Source: Plecoglossus altivelis (taxonomy: Eukaryota > Chordata > Actinopteri > Osmeriformes > Plecoglossidae). From it: a stretch of DNA of 64,000 nucleotides. Under the pieces are notes generated by a model, which was not told where the DNA came from, searched no databases, and saw only the letters and a program-made list of their open reading frames with translations. A program made the position numbers and the translations under genes. This document shows, in pieces, positions 49,684 to 64,000 of the stretch; the first letter of the stretch is position 1, and every line of letters begins with the position of its first letter. The stretch covers positions 12,026,904 to 12,090,903 of the forward strand of contig BROE01000009.1 of the NCBI GenBank assembly GCA_036571765.1, read 5' to 3'.

Positions 49684-50760
49684 GAATTCACACCTGCAAT
49701 TAATTCTGATGCTCAAAGTAATCTGTCGGAGATCTGCTTCTGCGTTCTTATTCTCCACCAACACCGCGTACCCGTCCCTTAAGAAGAAGAGCGACTTCAC
49801 AGATCAAACACAACATTTGTTGGCTACTGCAGTGACTTTACAATTGTTCAGCGATTTGTCCGTCTAATCTCTCCTGTATTGAGTATTTATGTAAGAGGCG
49901 TGTACTTATTCCGCCACAGACACACCTCCTCTTCACGGGCTCGAATTCTTCAATGGCAGCGGTAAAATGATCAAGGACCAATCAGAACACTTGTGCTTCG
50001 CACCCAGTGACGGTAGCAGGGATGAACAATTTCATTGGAAAATCAAGATACTGCAGCACTGTTCATTGATAGTCGCTAAGGCGACAAAAATTTGTCTATG
50101 CAGAAAAAGAAAAAAGTCGCCTATTCTTGTTATCTAATAATAGATTGTTCACGAACTGCATGTGCACAAATAATGTAGATCAGTAGAATTAGATGTTCAT
50201 AATTTTGAAGTAATATACCAAATGTTATTTCTAGAATACATTTGACCTTTTCTTGTCCGTGTTGAGATTTTTGCGGGCATTTGGTGATGCACATCAAATG
50301 TTACAATCTGTCTAAACATTTGAATGTTTTTCACATTTACAGTAGGCTCTAGCCCTTCATCTTTATTAGGTCATGTGAAGGTCATGTTAAAAAAACGTTT
50401 GTCATACAAGGTAATATACACTTTGTAGAAATGCCCAGCTGTTCTTCAAACCCCTTCCTTTGCACGCACATTACTTTAAAAAAAAAAAACCATTGGCAAA
50501 GGAGAAAGCGGGTGCCCATCATTTTCTGAAGCACTGCTGGGAACCTGCAGTCATCAGAGCGTGTAATAAGGTCAGCGATGCCACCTGGTGGCCAACAGTC
50601 ATATTACTCAAGATAATCTAAATATTCATTAATTTACAGTTCCCTTTTTGTAAGCCTCAGGTCTGTAAGATATGACTGAAAGATGTTTCCTATGGTATTT
50701 TAGGTATTCGATTTAGAAGAGCTCCTTATACACATTTTAAAACAGTAGCCATTCACTTTC
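49684..50760 (-). promoter_or_regulatory. lbh promoter and psmc6-lbh spacer
   Basis: Roughly 1.1 kb between the lbh start codon and the psmc6 poly(A) site. A TATA-like CATAAATAC on the minus strand at about 49882-49890 would place the lbh start of transcription near 49855-49860, inside an otherwise featureless flank. This placement is an inference. Confidence 0.35.
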
Positions 50761-50774
50761 AAACAATATCAAAG

Positions 50775-50780
50775 TTTATT
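50775..50780 (-). terminator. psmc6 poly(A) signal
   Basis: Minus-strand AATAAA about 470 bp after the psmc6 stop codon; the stretch between (50781-51251) is the inferred 3' UTR. Confidence 0.6.
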
Positions 50781-51251
50781 GGCAACTTGAAACATAGTCC
50801 AGGCCTGATTCTGTGCTTCAGTCCCTGGCATAGATTTACACGCATTTTACTGAGAAACATTTTATTTTCAGTTATTCAAATTATATATTTTTTCCCCCCG
50901 CCAGACTACAAAGACAAAACATTTCTATATTTTGACCGCTTGTTTCTCCAAAATAAAATCCTTTGCATCAAAGAGTTGCCCTTCTCATGTCAAGATTCAA
51001 CATACTGTATTTAAGACCATACAATGGGGTTAATGAGGATGTTTTTCTATGTATATATTTTGAAAGCAAAATACAAAAAACAAAACAGCAAAGTGTAGAG
51101 TGTTGTAACTTATACAATTGTACAAGTATGTCAACTTAACGTACACTGTACATTTCAAATATAGGACTTCTGCAGAGTCTTCTCTTCCCTCTCAAATGTG
51201 ACATGCAAAATAGCCAGAAGTGCTCAGACTGCTTGCGGTGTTTTAGATGAA

Positions 51252-54649
<3,398 letters not shown>

Positions 54650-55439
54650 GACACCGGTGTTCAGGAGAATTCAGTTCCCCAGTTCCCCCTCAACTGCGCT
54701 TGCGCGGAATCATGACGTTTCTCTCATTGCTTGGCTGAGCTGAATGTGATTGATATAATGGCGTTTGTTAACTTACAGTGTACTCTATCTACTTTCCATG
54801 AGGATACCGTGCTTTTCTTGATGCTGGTTAGTTCATTTGCATTAAAATACTTTTTTGTTGTTGTTGACTTTTTAACTAGTATCACATGATCGAGAAAGTC
54901 TAGACTGGATCTAGTGCCCTACTGTAGAGGCCCAACTGTACTTTTCATTAAACCATGTGAGCGATACATGAGTGTGCAGGCACTTAATTTATGTAGCGCT
55001 TCAAAGTTATGACCATTCTAGTGATTTGTGGTAAAACATCGTATAAAACTCCATTTAGGACTAGTTTCCCAAAACTCATCCCTAAAGAGAAACATTAAAT
55101 GAAGATCTCCGCTGTGTGCATCTGAAATTAAAGGACACAAACACTTAAATATACATTTGTGTTTTATAAAACACACGCACTTGAGTTCATTTGAACATTA
55201 CAGTGTAGGGTGAATGAATGACCAAACAAAAGTAACCAATTCAAACTTTTCAAACTTTCTAGGGAAAAATCTACAACATGTAGAGCAGGCGTTCACTGAG
55301 GACCAGGGTTGGAAACCTCTGGTTTCAGCTAAAGCACTTTTTTTTTACATGTAGTGTGAGTGCATGAACGGATGATACATACATGTATAAACAACTGAAA
55401 TTCCAATGAAGAGGAGAGGACCTAAAGAGGTGGGGGGAT
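54650..55439. other. psmc6 upstream region
   Basis: Contains the psmc6 5' UTR and promoter by position; the 54690-54720 segment is CpG-bearing. Nothing else is recognised up to the piggyBac copy. Confidence 0.5.
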
Positions 55440-56830
55440 GATACAACTATACTAGCTTATCTTTTTAGACCACTTAGCGAAACGGGTCACGCTCACCTGA
55501 TTGCCATGACTGAAAACAATTCCTATCGCCAACCAAGCAAAGTCTCTTGCCATTCTATTCTGGCACGCAACAAAGGACTTTTGTTTTGTTCTCAGTCTTG
55601 CACTACCGATAATATAGCCAACATCTCTGAGAGGACTCATCAGTTTTAGGGACATGAGCTGAGTGGAATGTTGCTGAAGCAGGGACAACACGCTTCAGTG
55701 TCTGCAAAGGGAAACGCGCTTGAATATTAAAACCTCCCTGCTGGATGCCAGGTTTTCTCGGAAATCTATCTGTCTTGCTCTTTCATCTGGACTCATATCC
55801 TAATTTCGCATGAGGAAGTTTCCATTCCTTTAACAGTAAGAAACTGTTTACCACAGCAATGTCTATGAGGTGGGAAAAATTGTCTTTCACCACGTGTGAA
55901 TTTTTTGTTGGATAACTTAAGATTTGATCATTTGGTCTGACCTATCAATGCCACCCATGTTTTTGTTATAATCACTGATGACAGTGAGCTTCTGGGCTAC
56001 TTCCTTTGTCCAGCTGCCACCATGTTTTACAGACCTAGTTGTTTCAGTAGACTAGTTCACACTGTGGAAATTACACAGGCACAAGATGGCCCGCGTGTCC
56101 CTCCACTGGATCACAAGTATACTCCCCTCGATCCTCCACCAGCTCATGTCCCCACGACCTGGCGTGCGTTCCCGTGTTTGGACGTCTTTATAATCTGCAG
56201 GAATCTGCTTGTGATTGACCTTGCTTGTCCCTCAGGCGTTGGTTCCCATTTCTAACAACTTCACCTTAAGTGCTGGGGACCTGTAAAAGTTGACAAACCA
56301 AAGATTGTGGCTCTGGGCTTTAAATGGCTCCATTAACGATTCAATTACTGTGGTGGCCAAGTCGATGATACGCTCATCACTACTACCTGTGTAGACATTA
56401 CAGTCGACAGTATAGCCCCGAGTCTGATGTTGCAATTACCCATAACTTGAAACCCCACTGAATAGGCGTGCCTTTCGTGTCCTGTTTAAATCATGACCGG
56501 CCTTTAGACTTGACCGTACGTTCATCTATTGAGAGCTTTTGGTTAGGTTGAAAGAGCTGCTGGCTTCTCTGTTTAAGGGTAGTCCATAAGATAACACAAC
56601 TTCTGAAGGCGATCCTGATCATCCTCAGTGGGAGGGTCTCCAACATGTAGAGGTGCCAGAAGCGGTCATGCCAGCGGTCACGTGACATGAATCTCCCCGC
56701 CCACAAACCCTGAAGTGACTTGCTTCCCCGATGACAATGGAAGTCAGAGAGAAATGAAAAGCCCATGTAAATGAGCGAACCAAGACATTTTAAGTTCCTT
56801 GACAGTCACCTCCGTCCATGTTCCTTTGCA
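55440..56830 (-). pseudogene. Decayed piggyBac-type transposase (PGBD-like)
   Basis: Conceptual minus-strand translation in at least two frames gives colinear piggyBac landmarks: FMSRDRWHDRFWHLYMLE, LSIDERTVKSKGR (first catalytic Asp region), GYTVDCNVYTG, LWFVNFYRSPALK, WRDTRAILCL and DYNKNMGGIDRSDQ (third catalytic Asp region, about 55933-55975). Several in-frame stops and frame changes break it. In the second catalytic block, family members usually have a V-D-N-F-Y pattern, but here the Asp is replaced. The copy is therefore not a working transposase. Terminal inverted repeats and flanking TTAA sites were not established. Confidence 0.82.
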
Positions 56831-58989
56831 GCTGCAATATGATGGCTAGTTTAGGCTGAGCGACCACCTCTGACTGTTTGCAGATCTGCATATGGTAGCA
56901 ACTACAGCCTTGGTAAAAAAAAAGCATCAAAAAGTCAATTTATCGCAACATCTTCTTAGTGGTTGACCGCAGAGCCCAACATAAGTTTCCTAAGTCAATA
57001 CCCAGAGAAATACTCATTGAAATCAAGGACTGCAGTTTGGATTAGTAAAGGTACTTGGAAAATGATCTCAATTCAGTGTCAACTCAGTCATAAATATCAC
57101 ATGTATGACAATTATTTTGACCAAACCAAGTGTTTTCTCCAAACAAAGTCATAATTTACCAGCCAAAGGCACCAAAAACGTAGAAAATACTGCCATAATA
57201 CAATTGACCACAGGGTGTCGCCAAAGTCTGTAAATTAATAAGCAATTTCCCTGTAGTTAAAGGCTATAGCTTGTAACATCAGCTGGTTGACAGTTCAAAG
57301 CTCTGTAAATGTCCACATTCTAATACACAGATTGTGGAATAGCAGCTTGTAAAACTCCAGCGTTTTAACGTCTCGAGGATAAATCAGGCTACACACCTGC
57401 AGTCAGCGATGGCTTCTCTCCCCTCTAGTTATGGAGGAAAGGACAGGGGGCCATGTCACGCCTTTATTTCAGTTGACAGGGTTGATTATTTAGCTTGTAC
57501 AGCCTGCAATGGTTCAAGGCAACAGAACTAAGGTGGGAGAAGCGATCCTGAACCTGCTGTTGGAGGCCGACGATAACCAGAGCCATCAGTGCTTTCCTCT
57601 GGAGCCTCGCGGCGCCCCCCTCAGTGCACCATGAGCATGTGCAGGCCGGCTGTCATGACCGCTGCCCCACATAAACAAACGCACATCTGGGCTGGCGGGG
57701 CACGGCGAGAGAGGAGGAGGGAGGAGAGGGAGGGGGAGCACCTCAGGGGAGCGGCCGGGAGGCCACGGCCGCGCGACGTGTAAACGGACGAGGCCCCGGA
57801 GGGGTCGGCCGTCGTCAAGCACCCGTCGTCCTCTTGGCCGCGTTTCCAAGGAGGCTTAAGTTCCTTCCACGGGGCTCTGAACATTCCGAGTGGTGCTTTT
57901 TTTTTGTTTTTTCTTTTGGAATGTTTCTTTTTTTTTCTTCTTCATCTTCTTCCTTTTCTCTTCATCCTGCACTACAGCCCATATGGTGTTATCTAATACA
58001 AACTCGGGGCAGGGGAAGGGACCCTCGCCATGGACTGCTTGCTGGGGGTAGAGAAACAGCGTCGGAGTGGTTGGAGGCCTGCTCGAAGGAGGTCTGGTGG
58101 CGTGGTGCATCGTCCCTGCGCCCTCAGGTCGGGGGTCGTCAACGCAGCCCAGATCAATTTAATTAGGGTTGTAAATGGGAATGTTGAAAGAACGGTGTGT
58201 TTTCATGTTTGTGTTAGGAATACTGTAAGTTTAGCTATGAATGCCTGTTCACTTGACAGGGAGGCCCGGATGAGTGTTTCCATGTACTGTACACAGTTCC
58301 CGTGTGTTTACATACTGTGCATTTGTGGAACATGCCTTTGAGTGAGATAGTATACACACAGACTTCGCTGGGACATTTGAAGAATGTCTGTGTGTTTGTG
58401 TGTCAGTGTGCGAGAAAAACGAAACGTGTGCGTGTGTTTGGATGTTTGCGTGCGCGTGTGGCGAGCTGTTAGGGGACATCCGATCCCCTTTGCTCGCCGC
58501 ACGCCACGCTTGCTTGCAGGTGGTCTGTCCGCGCTCGGGGGCCAGGCAGATTTAATATTTCATAGGAACGCAGCACGCCCATGGACGCCGTCATTGGGTC
58601 CACATGGCCGGCCGGAAAGCTGCTTTGTGAACGCTTGGTTGAAATATGCAGCCTTCCAGGCCCCCTCTACCATGCTGCTCGCTCAATCTCTGGGCCTCAC
58701 AATTACAAGCCAGCCACAGCTACAGATGTTGGCAGCTGTCTTTAACCCTCTCGGTCCTGCTGTTGTCCGGCCTGCAGCTCAGCCCTTTGTGGGTGTTACT
58801 CTGTCTAAAGACTGTCGAAATGGTCAACACATGAGTAGGAAGAACAGGGGGGCGGGGAGGGGGGAGGGGGTGAAAAGGGAGCTGTAAAGAAGGGAGGGAC
58901 ATAGATGTAGAAGGAGAAATGAATGGGGAAGGAAACTAACGTGCGTAGAAGGGAAGCGATTAAGAGAATGTGGGACGAGTGAATGTAAA

Positions 58990-59160
58990 AGAGAGACAGA
59001 AAAAACAGGGATGAATCTGTGAGAGAGAGAGAGAGAGAGAGGGGGAGAGCGAGGGAGGGAGGGAGGGAGGTAGGGCAAGAGATCCAGCGAGAGAGAGATA
59101 GCGAGACAGTGGTGAGAGAGAGAAAAAGAGAGAGGGAGAGAGAGAGGTGGAAGGCGGGGA
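58990..59160. repeat. (GA)n/GGGA-rich repeat cluster
   Basis: Several GA microsatellite blocks separated by short spacers. Open frames on either strand are Ser/Leu or Arg/Glu runs. Confidence 0.85.
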
Positions 59161-61840
59161 GAGATGACTGCTGCCTCTCAGCCTGAAGACTTCCAGGCGG
59201 AGTGTGTTAAGCTGCTCCAGCTATTCCTGGTTTAATGTCCCCCTGCACTTCTGCGCAGGGTATAAACAGGAAGGCCAAACCAAACATGTTTATGATGCGA
59301 TTGCAAAATTGGTTGTAAGGAACTAAAGTTCAGCTCAGTGCTTCATTTACTTCCCAACTGATTCCAGTGACAAGCCCCCTCTCCTTTTCCCTCTCAGTGT
59401 TTGTTGTACAGAGCACATGAAGTGGAGCTGGCCTGTGGCCAGAGAGAGTAGAAGGAACTTCTACCAGCACCATTATTCAACAAGGTCAAAACCGATTTAA
59501 ATGTGGAACTGCAGCCAGAGAAGGGCATCTTGAAACTGTTAGGAAACTATTCCGGATCTTAAACAGACCAGGGGGACTGTGTACATCTCCCTAATTGCAC
59601 ATGTCAATTTATGTACAAACGCTTGGTTTAGTCAAGCTCCTTAACTGCCCCCTTAGTTCACCCCTCCCCCACTCCCCCAACTCCCCAGCTGCACCCACCC
59701 ATGCTCGACAGACACGCACGCAAACACTTCCGCGCAAGCATGCACGCATGCACACCACTTCCGGCACCTGAGAATCAACAGAGCAGGTTGATAGTGTGTA
59801 GTCTTAGTGCTGCAGCCAGCATTCGCTCTCTCTCTCTCTCTCTCCTTCGCAAACACACACACTCGCACAATGGCCAATTGTGGACATTGTGTGAGTCAAT
59901 GTCCTCCTGGGAGCAAACAAGTTGCAGAGACTAGCCATGTCCGTAACCAGCTTTCCAGCTCGTTGATGTTGTGTGACTTCTCCGGGAACAATGGATTCAT
60001 CTTGAACTGTGCTTCGTAAAAACGTAGCATGTCTGCATGGTATTAATCCAGCCTGAGCAATTACTCTCTCAAATGTTTACGGCACTGCCCTACTTTGACG
60101 TGAGCGAGAGACAAATTGAGAGCTTAACGAGGACCTCACACAGCTCCCAGTGACAGATTCTAAAACACAGCAGGTGAAAACTGCTCCAAATACTTTGATG
60201 CTCGGTTCCGTGGTCCACAGTACGGTGACCGCAACCTGACCAGAGCAGCCGTTCTGCAGCTGTATCTGAAACCGAGAGGTGGGAGGCTGCCTACGGGCCG
60301 ATCGCTCGTAGTTCATGGGAGAGTGACCAGAGCAAACAGCGAGTGAATCTACACAGGCTTCACGTGTCGCTTACTCCATGAGATCATTTCACACGGACAG
60401 TAGAAGGCCAGGCTGAGGCCTGGTCTTGAGAGTGTGTGTGTGTGTGTGTGTGTGAGTACAGTTCTGCCATGTACGTTCCTGGACAGACTTACTTGCTCAA
60501 GGCCATAATAGGCAAGTGTGAGGAGATATTTTAGGGTCCTTGTCAGCTTACTACAGCTCCTTTATCATTCTATTTCCCTCCCTCTCACAGAATGGCTCTT
60601 ATGTGGCCTACCTACTCTCCGCTAAACCATGCCTCCGCAGAGCCCACAAGAGGAGAAAGTGTCTGAATTCGGCAGAGTACGATGTGCATGAAATGTTGAT
60701 GTTCTGTTCGACCTCTGACCCCTGGGAGTTAATGACCACATCATAAGGACCTCGCTCTTCACCAAGCCAGGGGGGAGGAGAGATTGGGCGGCTCGAGGGA
60801 AAAAAAATTGACAATAGCTTCTTAGTCCTTGAAGTCGGCCATCTTGGATTTGTCTGCGTGGCTGTGTTTGGAAAGCAATCATTGTGTACCAGGGTGTGCA
60901 CTGTCACTGGGTGAAAGAATGGAGCAGTGTGGAGCCAGAGAAGCACCTGTAAACATTGAACATGTACAGGAAGAAACGCAATGCAATTGCATTTAAATAA
61001 ACGACGACAAGAAGTGCCCGATTTGAGTTTGAAAGGTGTAAAGTAACCATATAGAGGAAACATTGGTAGGCTGTCAACACCCACCCCAGGTAAGAGCAAG
61101 GCTGTGCCTCTGAACACTAGAGGGCAGCCTATTCAAGCAGGATACGTGTGTTCATGTGTACACGCCCCCCCCCCCCTTCACTGGCCCCACCCCTCCTTCG
61201 CTCACACATATGCATACATGCCCCTGTGTGTCCAGCACCGCAGCCCTGGCCTCTCGTGTCGGTCTGCAGAGGCTGCAGGCGGTGCAGAGTGTGGCGGCCC
61301 CTGCAGCTCCCTGGGATGTGGGGCCCCGTGATGCTGCCGCTGGCTCGGCCGGTCCCAAGGCTCACAACAGCGAGGCAGGCTTGGTCCTGGTCCACATCAA
61401 GGAGGAAGAGACGCCCAAACATGTTCGCTCAGGCCACGGGAAGCGCAGCTCCACAGCAGCGGAGCAACATGAAAAGACGGCGTGAGGGAGCGAGATGAAG
61501 AGGAGTCACAGAGGACAATGGAGAGAGGACTGGAGGAAGGAGAGGAGAGGGTAGAGAGGAGAGGAGGAGGCGGGGAGGAAGAGTTAGAGGAAAGGAGGAA
61601 GAGAGAAAAGATGGAAGTAGAGAGGAGAATATAGGGAGGAGAGCAGGAGGTAGGGAAGAGAGGGGTGGGAAGAGGGGGGTCTGAGGGAGTCTGGTGGCCA
61701 CATGTCCCCTCTGTAGCTGGGTGCGTGGTTATTGCAGGGTAGGGTTTCATGCTAAACATCCATGGAGAGGCTGAAAATAAACCCTGTCCAAACACAGAGG
61801 CTGGCTGGTGGAGTGGTGAGGACAGGCCCCGCAGGAGCCA

Positions 61841-61950
61841 CACACACACATAAACACACACACACACACATAAACACACACACACACATAAACACACATG
61901 CACACACATAAACACACACACACAAACACACACACACACACACACACAGA
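61841..61950. repeat. (CA)n microsatellite with ATAAAC interruptions
   Basis: CA repeat about 110 bp long interrupted several times by ATAAA-type units. It yields spurious Val/Cys-rich open frames on the minus strand. Confidence 0.9.
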
Positions 61951-64000
61951 TGTACACCCACTCTTCTCACCCCCCCATCCCTCCCTCCCAGCCTCAGCCC
62001 CCAACACCTTGAACCCTGAACCCTAAATGTTAAACTTTGAACCCTGGACTAAGCTTAGGATCATACAATTTCAACTCCATTTCCTCTTTATTGTTGTGTT
62101 ATAGCTAACATGTCAGAGGAGGCTGTTGTGAAAGCTGACGGTAGCCTGCTGAAGATGAAGTGCAAGAGGCCTGTGCCACTTTCACACTACGCCAAGATCA
62201 AAGTCTGTCTACTCAAAGCGTAACTGTTCGCACCTGACTGGCTCAGAAAGGCCTCAAGGATCCACCGCCGTTTTGGGAAAAAACAAAACATAATGACGGT
62301 GACGGAGACGATGGTGTGTTCCTCTCGTCTGAGATAGACGGGATCCATTGCGTGGTGGATATTAAGAGCACGACGTGACAGTAGCACACCAAAAAAGATG
62401 TTAATTACCTGTTCCTCTTCTGGGAAGAAAATGTCAGAAGACAAGGTCAACGCTGGCGGGGAGTGAGAGAGCCACATCAAACAGAGAGCGTGTATGAATC
62501 TGTCAGCAATTGAAGAGCTATTACTACAGTAGCTGTGCTTTGCCCTGGGGAGGAACCTGTCAGTTTACTCATTAAAGACCTCCCTTGGCTGCACAGGTGG
62601 TTCACACACACCTACTCACGTATAGACACAACACAAAAAGACACACATGCACAGCTACACACCTACTTTAACCATGCAAACACATACACACTTACGTTTA
62701 CACGTCCAAGCGCCTGCACACACACACAATACAACCATCTCTACACGCTTCAAATAACCCAGGCCATTCAAGTCAGCGCCCAGCCATAGTCACAGGATAA
62801 TAGGTGTGAGGGGGCGACTAAGTGTGTGTTTGTGTGTGTGAAATCATCTGTGAAATCAGAGACACAAACACGTCAGACCTCCATGAAAACCTCACCTCTG
62901 CCAACTTCTGTGAACCATTAGAAAAGGATCAGCAACATTTCCCCCACGCTGACATGTTCCACTCCTGCCTTCACCCATCCTCCCGACTCCCCCAGAACCC
63001 ACACCGACACCGGAGCGCTGCTCCAGCCCCCGACCGCACCGGCCGTGAGACCCACCCGCCATTGGAACCTCCATCCCGGGTTTTCTCCTGGGCTTGTTGG
63101 CCCGTTGCTCCAGACCGCCACAAAGGAGTTGTGTCGTATCATGTCGTGCAGTGAACCTGTCTGTCTTCTGTCAGGCTGCTGTCAGACACACATCTACCCC
63201 ATCAATACCCCCCCCCCATCCCCCAACACCTCCTCCATCCCACCTCCCACCTAGGTCTGCCTGCTCTGAACACACATGTTTTGATAGCTGACGGCCATGT
63301 CAGAAGTCAAGTAGAGCCTCTTAAAAAGTGGCCCGGGGGCAGGGGTCGCGCACTAATGAGTAAAAGCTTTTTCTTTCTTTGTTGGCAGGAGGGGGGGGGG
63401 CATGAGGAAATGTGCTCACTAGGTGGTGGAGCAGGGTGAGGCTGGAGGCTGGCAGAGGAGGGAGGGATGGAGGGGCAGAATGTGCGAAGGGACAGGCGGA
63501 GGGGTAGGTTGGGTGGGGTTTCAGGGGTGAGAAGGTGAGGGGGGGGCGGATGTGGGAAGGTGGGCAGGGGTTGAGGTCTCAGCTGGGGGGTCGGGGGGGA
63601 GGAGGTAACGATAAACAGCGTTTGTCTGGAAAAGAAGAGGGAGACAGAGCAGAGGAAGGGAACGTTCCTCAAAACTCCACTGCAAAGTAACTCAGACGCT
63701 CCCACCTTTTCTGTGGAAAGACACCTTTCCTACCTTTCCTTGTCGATTCAGTGACAGTTGGCAGCAGCTTGAGCTGGTGACGCGAAGGAACACAGGAGGT
63801 CACAGACAGACGGAGAAGGAGAGACGGAGGAGAAGGAAGATGTGGAAGGCTGGCGTGAGGGAAGAGGTTATCCTTAAGGACAACGATGAAGCATCTGCAG
63901 GGGGATCTACCACTTTGTTGTGATGCAGTCACACTGAACTTTCCATCCCTACATCTGCCTGCCTGCTTGTCTGTCCATGTTCTTGTAGTGATTTTGTACG

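Larger units (their letters stand above)
56831..64000. other. Right-hand region without a recognised gene
   Basis: About 7 kb. It includes segments of unique, complex sequence (57480-57600, 58130-58250, 58540-58800, 60800-61050) that look more like conserved non-coding DNA than repeats. It also has GA-rich stretches (58990-59160), (TG)n at 60430-60455, (CA)n with ATAAAC interruptions at 61841-61950, and purine-rich DNA at 61490-61690 and 63390-63610. Open frames at 57510-57640 (plus), 61230-61485 (plus) and 62110-62223 (plus) are short, unrecognised and not joined by convincing splice sites. Confidence 0.5.

Noticed and set aside
61397..62007. Val/Cys-rich and Ser/Pro-rich minus-strand open frames
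   Set aside because: They are translations of a CA microsatellite and of purine-rich repeats.

Overview
The window is vertebrate nuclear DNA, almost certainly from a ray-finned (teleost) fish. Genes are split into many short exons with GT/AG splice sites. Introns are full of microsatellites and minisatellites, a fish-type tRNA-derived SINE sits in one intron, and poly(A) signals follow the genes. There are no operons, prokaryotic genes or CRISPR arrays. An assembly gap of 556 N lies inside a minisatellite.

Six protein-coding genes can be supported by hand-joining exons whose phases all fit. From left to right: (1) ppp1cb, minus strand, only coding exon 1 inside the window (1332-1383); (2) plb1, minus strand, 2126-16573, 43 coding exons plus one tandemly duplicated exon pair, about 1117 aa with three GDSL-lipase repeats; (3) ypel5, plus strand, 18844-19370, 121 aa; (4) lclat1, minus strand, 25527-29803, 385 aa; (5) lbh, minus strand, 42504-49683, 111 aa; (6) psmc6, minus strand, 51252-54649, 14 exons, 389 aa. 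A dead piggyBac-type transposase copy lies at about 55440-56830. The last 7 kb (56.8-64 kb) shows no gene I can recognise.

The neighbourhood matches known vertebrate linkage. PLB1 and PPP1CB are neighbours in human 2p23, and YPEL5, LBH and LCLAT1 lie close together there. PSMC6 lies on human 14q22, so its position next to lbh is a fish-side arrangement. The genes do not form one pathway: they cover a brush-border-type phospholipase, a protein phosphatase, a CTLH E3 ligase subunit, a cardiolipin/lysophospholipid acyltransferase, a developmental transcription cofactor and a proteasome ATPase.

The most interesting points are a 99%-identical 799-bp tandem duplication in plb1 whose two exon copies cannot both be spliced in without a stop codon, a SINE within about 20 bp of a plb1 splice donor, a plb1 acceptor whose pyrimidine tract is a microsatellite, and a pair of RFX X-box-like palindromes at 22.87-22.91 kb. 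I found no convincing new multi-gene system.
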